A stretch of 9,647 nt of DNA from Ignavibacteriaceae bacterium (GTDB lineage Bacteria; Bacteroidota; Ignavibacteria; Ignavibacteriales; Ignavibacteriaceae), in contig JALNZG010000021.1 of the NCBI GenBank assembly GCA_023229425.1, positions 1-9,647 on the forward strand, in the 5' to 3' direction. The translations under genes and the position numbers were made by a program. Below the pieces are notes generated by a model. That model saw nothing but the letters and a program-made list of their open reading frames with translations. It was not told where the DNA came from and did no database searches. Shown in pieces: positions 6,938-9,647 of this stretch; positions within the stretch are counted from its first letter, which is position 1; each line of letters begins with the position of its first letter.

Positions 6938-7042
6938 ATAACCAATAACAAACATCAATTGAACATCAAATATCAAATAACAAATGTTTTAAACATTAGA
7001 TATTTGATATTTGTTATTCAATTGTTATTTGACATTTGTTAT
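6938..7042. repeat. Long AT-rich palindrome between convergent genes
   Basis: The two ~52-base arms (6938-6989 and 6991-7042) are complementary with about ten mismatches and no gaps, centred on T6990 within AATGTTT-T-AAACATT. Each arm is built from degenerate copies of a CAAATATCAAATAAC-like unit. It could fold into a long AU-rich hairpin in either transcript. It fills the space between the stop of the membrane protein gene and the stop of the methyltransferase gene, where it may act as a bidirectional terminator or 3' stabiliser. Confidence 0.8.
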
Positions 7043-7593
7043 TAGAGTCTGTAGTAGTACGTTGGGAAAGTGGCTCTCTCTACCTTCTTAATTAACTTAC
7101 TTTTATATTCTAAAACTGGAAAGCCGTGAGAAATAATAATCGTTCCTTTTTTTAATTCTTTATTAAACTTTGGAATAAGTTTATTAATTAATTCCGGGAA
7201 AAGAAAAAGATAGATATAGTCGGCTTTTGTAAGGTTAACAGCGAGAATATTCTTAGTAACAAAATTAATTCGGGAATAAGAACCATCAAATCTGCTTAAT
7301 ATTTTTGACCAAAACACCAATAAACCATTTATGTCAACTGCCATGCCGTAAATAGGGTAGTTCTTTACAGCAGTCCGAGTAATTCTTGCGTCGCCGCTTC
7401 CAAGTTCGACAAATAAACCATTTTTTTTAAACTTCACTTCCTTTAAAATCTCAAGAGCAAGTTTATTTTTAGTTGGCACGTAAGGCGCCCCCATCAATGA
7501 AGAATAAATCAAAGAAATCCCGTAGACCGACATGAAAATAAGAAAAATCAGTAAAGAAAAAAGTAGAAGTAAATATAAGATAAGTTGGAGCAT
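7042..7593 (-). CDS. Membrane-anchored class I SAM-dependent methyltransferase
   Basis: The product has 183 residues. One N-terminal membrane helix (about 2-30, Leu/Ile-rich) is followed by GAPYVPT (35-41) and a Rossmann-type domain. Motif I is FVELGSGDAR (61-70), which binds S-adenosylmethionine, and the acidic residue ending strand 2 is D88 (GMAVDING). The motif IV-like strand is ADYIYLFLFPEL (124-135). The domain is minimal, about 135 residues. The substrate is unknown; a membrane-side substrate is plausible given the anchor. Start: ATG at 7593 lies 6 bases after TATACT. A longer frame starting at 7629 would begin inside the tRNA gene and add 12 polar residues before the membrane helix, so I reject it. 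The gene is divergent from tRNA-Arg and convergent with the membrane protein gene. Confidence 0.85.
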   Translation of the reverse strand: MLQLILYLLLLFSLLIFLIFMSVYGISLIYSSLMGAPYVPTKNKLALEILKEVKFKKNGLFVELGSGDARITRTAVKNYPIYGMAVDINGLLVFWSKILSRFDGSYSRINFVTKNILAVNLTKADYIYLFLFPELINKLIPKFNKELKKGTIIISHGFPVLEYKSKLIKKVERATFPTYYYRL

Positions 7594-9146
7594 TGTTTTA
7601 GTATAATATAATTGGTTGTTAGCTTCCATAGCTTAACGGATAAAGTACTGGTCTTCGGAACCAGTGATGGGGGTTCGATTCCTCCTGGGAGCACCCAAGT
7701 CCCGACTTGTCGGGCGGCGCGGAGCGCCGCCCACTGATCTGGAAGGTCGCAATCGACTGTTTTGTCTTTCATAGTTAAGTTCGAGCCGATCATATTTAGG
7801 AACTCCCTTTTTTGAAAAAGATTTTTGTTATCCGATGCGATTTTATCCGCCTCCAAGGCGGAAATAACCCAGGTTCTCATGCGTTCGAGCCAATCAAATG
7901 GTCGCCTCGAAAGTTCGATAATCTTCTCTTCTAAAGATTTCTTTTCGGAAACTAATTTCGATTTTCTAACTAGATAATCTTCACGGGATATTGTCTGGTC
8001 TAAAAAGGAATCAAGGAGAAAAGAAATCTTTTTATCAATCAATAGAACTTTCTCTTTAAGCTCTTTAGAGGCGACCATAACGGATTGGGAAATATTATCC
8101 CTTTCAGTTTTGAGTTTGGCTAACATGTGTTCTCCCCAATCCGTTCTCAAAGAAACTTGACTGATTACAGAATTCACCTGTTCAAGAAGTTTTTCTTCGC
8201 GGATAAAAGGTTGGGAGCAATCATGCACTTTAGATTTTTTAGTACAGCGGTAATATAGATAACCCTTTTGAATCTCGGCGGTTATTGTCATCCCGCACTC
8301 ACCACACTTAATAAAACCGGCAAAAGGTTTAGGAATTCTAACCTTACTTTTAGGATGACAACGCCGAGATAAAACTTCTTGAACTGTATCATAAAGTTTC
8401 TTTGAGATGATTGGCTCCTGTTTGCCAGGATGTAGCTCTTTAGAATACCAAAAGAGGCCACAGTAAAAAGGATTTTTTAATATTTTCTTAACTCGATCAA
8501 GGTGGATATTATTACCATATGAAGATATAAATCCTTTTTTAGCCAAAAAGTCAGATGCCTCTATTATAGTGTGCGAACCCTCTGCATAGAATTCAAATAA
8601 CTGTTTAATTATTAACCAACTTTTAGGATCTTTGACAATAGTCTTGGTTAATCTATCGTTAAGATAACCCATTGGAGCACACGAAGGCATCCAGCCAAGT
8701 CTGACTTTTTGGCGAAGGCCTCTTTTGGTATTTACGCTTAGGGCATCAACATAATATTTACTTTGCCCAAAAGCAATTGACAACATGAAAAGTCCCTGGG
8801 GGGTGTTTTGAAACCAGAAAGTCAAGAACTTCAAATCAGTGAGAATATTCCGATCAAGCAGATAGACAATACGGCCAGCGTCAACAGCGTTACGGGCTAA
8901 TCTATCCGGGTGCCAAGCAAGTATTCCTTGAGCTTCGCCCTTTTCAACCCGATCCAATAACTGGTTAAATAAATCCCTACCTGGAACTTTGGCAGTTTTA
9001 CTCTCGATGAAAGTATCAGCTATAACCAACCCCTCTTTATTTGCAAAGGTGCGAAGCTCATCAAGTTGTGCAGGGATAGATAGCTGTTGACGCTCCTCAT
9101 CATCGGTCGACTTTCTGGCATAGAGAAAGTAAGCAGGACTTTTCAT
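7548..9146 (-). CDS. Large serine recombinase with an abnormal read-through C-terminus
   Basis: The 532-residue frame is a site-specific recombinase of the large serine (resolvase/invertase) family. The catalytic domain starts at YARKS with nucleophile S13, followed by the arginine motif HPDRLARN (79-86). The recombinase domain covers about 155-260 (APMGY, KNPFYCGLFWY). A zinc ribbon follows (CGEC 281-284, C301, C310), then a coiled coil at about 345-412 and the conserved GSNL near 454. Residues 461-485 are encoded by the 76-base inverted repeat. Residues 486-509 are the antisense of tRNA-Arg (LPGGIEPPSLVP), a typical read-through product, and the last part overlaps the methyltransferase start. 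The natural end is probably lost; functional sequence likely stops near 460-485. All catalytic and DNA-binding parts look intact. The ATG at 9146 puts S13 where the family has it. No leaderless promoter is evident, in contrast to its neighbours. Confidence 0.85.
   Translation of the reverse strand: MKSPAYFLYARKSTDDEERQQLSIPAQLDELRTFANKEGLVIADTFIESKTAKVPGRDLFNQLLDRVEKGEAQGILAWHPDRLARNAVDAGRIVYLLDRNILTDLKFLTFWFQNTPQGLFMLSIAFGQSKYYVDALSVNTKRGLRQKVRLGWMPSCAPMGYLNDRLTKTIVKDPKSWLIIKQLFEFYAEGSHTIIEASDFLAKKGFISSYGNNIHLDRVKKILKNPFYCGLFWYSKELHPGKQEPIISKKLYDTVQEVLSRRCHPKSKVRIPKPFAGFIKCGECGMTITAEIQKGYLYYRCTKKSKVHDCSQPFIREEKLLEQVNSVISQVSLRTDWGEHMLAKLKTERDNISQSVMVASKELKEKVLLIDKKISFLLDSFLDQTISREDYLVRKSKLVSEKKSLEEKIIELSRRPFDWLERMRTWVISALEADKIASDNKNLFQKREFLNMIGSNLTMKDKTVDCDLPDQWAALRAARQVGTWVLPGGIEPPSLVPKTSTLSVKLWKLTTNYIILKQCSNLSYIYFYFFLY
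7600..7612. promoter_or_regulatory. Overlapping divergent -10 boxes for the methyltransferase and tRNA-Arg
   Basis: On the minus strand TATACT (7600-7605) ends 6 bases before the methyltransferase ATG. On the plus strand two overlapping TATAAT boxes (7602-7607 and 7607-7612) sit 14 and 9 bases before the tRNA 5' end; the second would start transcription 2-3 bases upstream of mature tRNA-Arg. The two polymerase sites overlap, so the two promoters should compete. The -35 boxes are weak (TTGGAG at 7585-7590 for the tRNA). Confidence 0.6.
7622..7693 (+). tRNA. tRNA-Arg(UCG)
   Basis: A full cloverleaf folds. The acceptor is GCTTCCA (7622-7628) with TGGGAGC (7686-7692), one G-U pair. The D stem is GCTT with AAGT; the anticodon stem is CTGGT with ACCAG. 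The loop CTTCGGA carries anticodon TCG at 7655-7657. The T stem is GGGGG with CCTCC around TTCGATT. The discriminator is A7693, and the 3' CCA is not encoded (CCC follows). It decodes CGA and probably other CGN arginine codons. The gene is intact although the recombinase frame runs antisense through it and the 76-base repeat starts at its last three bases. Confidence 0.93.
7691..7766. repeat. 76-base inverted repeat, left copy
   Basis: This is the reverse complement of 9449-9524 with 75 of 76 bases identical; the only difference is at 7755. It starts in the last three bases of tRNA-Arg and lies within the recombinase frame (residues 461-485). It contains two overlapping GC palindromes: CCCGACTTGTCGGG (7701-7714), and a 9-bp stem GGGCGGCGC/GCGCCGCCC (7712-7720 with 7724-7732, loop GGA). 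These may also end tRNA transcription, although no T-tract follows. Confidence 0.95.
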
Positions 9147-9352
9147 GTTGGCTTTTTAAAAAATGTCTATAAATTACGAAATAATAATACGCTTCTAGAA
9201 AAGATTTTCAATATCAATATTGATTTAATTACTACAATAGTACGTACTAAGTACAGACTGAATAACGGAGTAACAGTTATTAGACATTTTTTTAATAAAA
9301 ATTTCCTGTTTTTAATTGCTTTTGGGCAAACCCACCGCTTGGCGGGGGAAAA
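9147..9352. other. Recombinase upstream region with two perfect 12-base palindromes
   Basis: No gene is supported here. ATCAATATTGAT (9213-9224) and TAGTACGTACTA (9238-9249) are perfect 12-base palindromes 13 bases apart. They are followed by AATAAC (9261-9266) with GTTATT (9276-9281), a 6-bp inverted pair. Large serine recombinases often have an attachment site next to their 5' end, with a short symmetric core, so these are candidate crossover or operator sites. Nothing in the sequence decides between these roles. At 9331-9348 an imperfect CCGC/GCGG hairpin matches a hairpin in the recombinase frame at 7846-7862. Confidence 0.4.
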
Positions 9353-9365
9353 ATAAAATCGCATC

Positions 9366-9384
9366 CTCCCGCCTCAAGCGGGAG
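9366..9384. repeat. Hairpin inside a 43-base insertion
   Basis: CTCCCGC (9366-9372), loop CTCAA, GCGGGAG (9378-9384) form a perfect 7-bp stem. It begins exactly where the recombinase-like sequence is broken after CGCATC; the recombinase text resumes at GGATAAC (9409). The inserted piece (9366-9408) therefore looks like a small palindromic element or a replication-slippage product. Confidence 0.65.
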
Positions 9385-9448
9385 AAAGAATTAGGACGTA
9401 AATTGGGTGGATAACAAAAATCTTTTTGAAAAAAGGGAAAGGCGAGAT

Positions 9449-9524
9449 GACAAAACAGTGGATTGCGACCTTCCAGATCAGTGGGCGGCGCTCCGCGCCG
9501 CCCGACAAGTCGGGACTTGGGTGC
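9449..9524. repeat. 76-base inverted repeat, right copy
   Basis: This is the inverted partner of 7691-7766, with the same two GC palindromes (9483-9491 with 9495-9503, and 9501-9514). It continues in frame with the decayed recombinase 3' end on the plus strand. The identity (75/76) is far higher than in the adjacent recombinase-derived sequence, which carries an insertion and a deletion. This suggests recent exchange or gene conversion between the two copies. Confidence 0.95.
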
Positions 9525-9568
9525 AATTGTACACCCTGGCTCGAACTTATTTTATCAAAAATTCTTAA

Positions 9569-9647
9569 CCCAAACAATCGCAACTTTTTTTCAATGATTG
9601 CGACACTTCGCTATCAATTTTGCGACATGACGAGCTTCAAATACGGG
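9569..9647. other. Right edge without a recognised gene
   Basis: TTGCGACA occurs twice (9598-9605 and 9620-9627), 22 bases apart, and TCGCAA (9578-9583) pairs with TTGCGA (9598-9603). A plus-strand frame opening at ATG 9447 stays open to the window edge (67 codons) but its first third is an out-of-frame reading of the recombinase repeat, so it is not called as a gene. Confidence 0.3.

Larger units (their letters stand above)
9353..9568 (+). pseudogene. Decayed 3' end of a second serine recombinase copy
   Basis: On the plus strand this region repeats the 3' end of the recombinase gene, which lies on the minus strand. ATAAAATCGCATC (9353-9365) equals 7834-7846 inverted. Bases 9409-9438 match 7804-7833 with one difference, and 9449-9524 match 7691-7766 with one difference. 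Relative to the full gene, a 43-base hairpin-bearing segment (9366-9408) is inserted and 27 bases are missing, replacing FLNMIGSNLTMK with RRD. From 9395 the recombinase reading frame is open (DNKNLFEKRE, then DKTVDCDLPD) through the repeat. It continues beyond with QLYTLARTYFIKNS to TAA at 9566-9568. This may preserve the natural C-terminus that the full gene lacks. The catalytic part is absent. Confidence 0.75.

Noticed and set aside
7594..7629. Upstream ATG at 7629 as methyltransferase start
   Set aside because: It lies inside the tRNA-Arg gene and adds 12 polar residues before the membrane helix; the ATG at 7593 follows TATACT by 6 bases like the other genes.
7622..7690. PGGIEPPS-containing tail as a real recombinase domain
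   Set aside because: It is the antisense translation of an intact tRNA gene.
9087..9364. Two small frames of 65 and 89 codons on opposite strands upstream of the recombinase
   Set aside because: They overlap each other and the recombinase start, and they cover palindromic intergenic sequence; neither has a coding signature.
9538..9549. 12-base match GGCTCGAACTTA to the recombinase GSNL codons (7775-7786 inverted) as part of the inverted repeat
   Set aside because: It lies outside the repeat in the wrong order and in a different reading frame from the remnant; it may be a chance match or a rearranged scrap, and I could not decide.
9374..9583. Minus-strand 69-codon frame at the right edge
   Set aside because: It is the opposite strand of the recombinase remnant and the GC-rich repeat; no promoter or family resemblance.
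9447..9647. Plus-strand open frame running off the window, preceded by AAAGGCGAG
   Set aside because: Its first part is an out-of-frame reading of the recombinase repeat, the GC-rich palindromes remove stops by composition, and no family is recognisable.

Overview
The window looks like the chromosome of a Candidate Phyla Radiation (Patescibacteria) bacterium, most likely of the Microgenomates type. This is inferred from the AT-rich sequence, the compact single-domain versions of core genes, the absence of Shine-Dalgarno sequences before almost every gene, and a divergent 23S rRNA 3' end. The standard genetic code fits: TGA is used as a stop and no conserved domain has an internal TGA.

Layout. 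Positions 1-287 are the 3' end of a 23S rRNA gene, with no 5S rRNA behind it. A small hypothetical membrane-associated protein (401-841, minus) is divergent from ruvC (918-1367, plus). RuvC converges on, and overlaps by 17 bases, a two-gene minus-strand operon of a PfkB-family sugar/nucleoside kinase (2055-2957) followed by a HAD-family phosphatase (1351-2052). Divergent from the kinase is a plus-strand run: a short DNA polymerase III delta-like subunit (3062-3751) and a phosphomannomutase/phosphoglucomutase (3759-5174). After a hairpin and a 9-base minisatellite comes a 542-residue multi-pass membrane protein of unknown family (5298-6926). A roughly 105-base palindrome separates it from a convergent, membrane-anchored SAM methyltransferase (7042-7593, minus). 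The methyltransferase shares a promoter region with a divergent tRNA-Arg(UCG) gene (7622-7693).

The right end is accessory DNA. A large serine recombinase (minus, from 9146) points at the tRNA gene. A near-perfect 76-base inverted repeat (7691-7766 and 9449-9524, 75/76 identical) bounds it. The repeat lies inside the recombinase coding frame. The right copy belongs to a decayed second copy of the recombinase 3' end (about 9353-9568) that still carries an in-frame stop. The full recombinase has lost that end and reads on through the antisense strand of the tRNA. Inversion between the repeats would exchange the two C-termini.

Two observations stand out. (1) Six of the eight genes have a -10-like hexamer ending exactly 6 bases before the ATG, several with a TTGATA-type -35 box 17-18 bases further up. 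This implies leaderless transcription throughout, and it settles two start codons (3759 and 7593). (2) The mirrored recombinase 3' ends beside tRNA-Arg look like an invertible or rearranged mobile unit. Most core genes here serve ordinary DNA repair, replication and sugar-phosphate metabolism. No defence system or CRISPR array is present.
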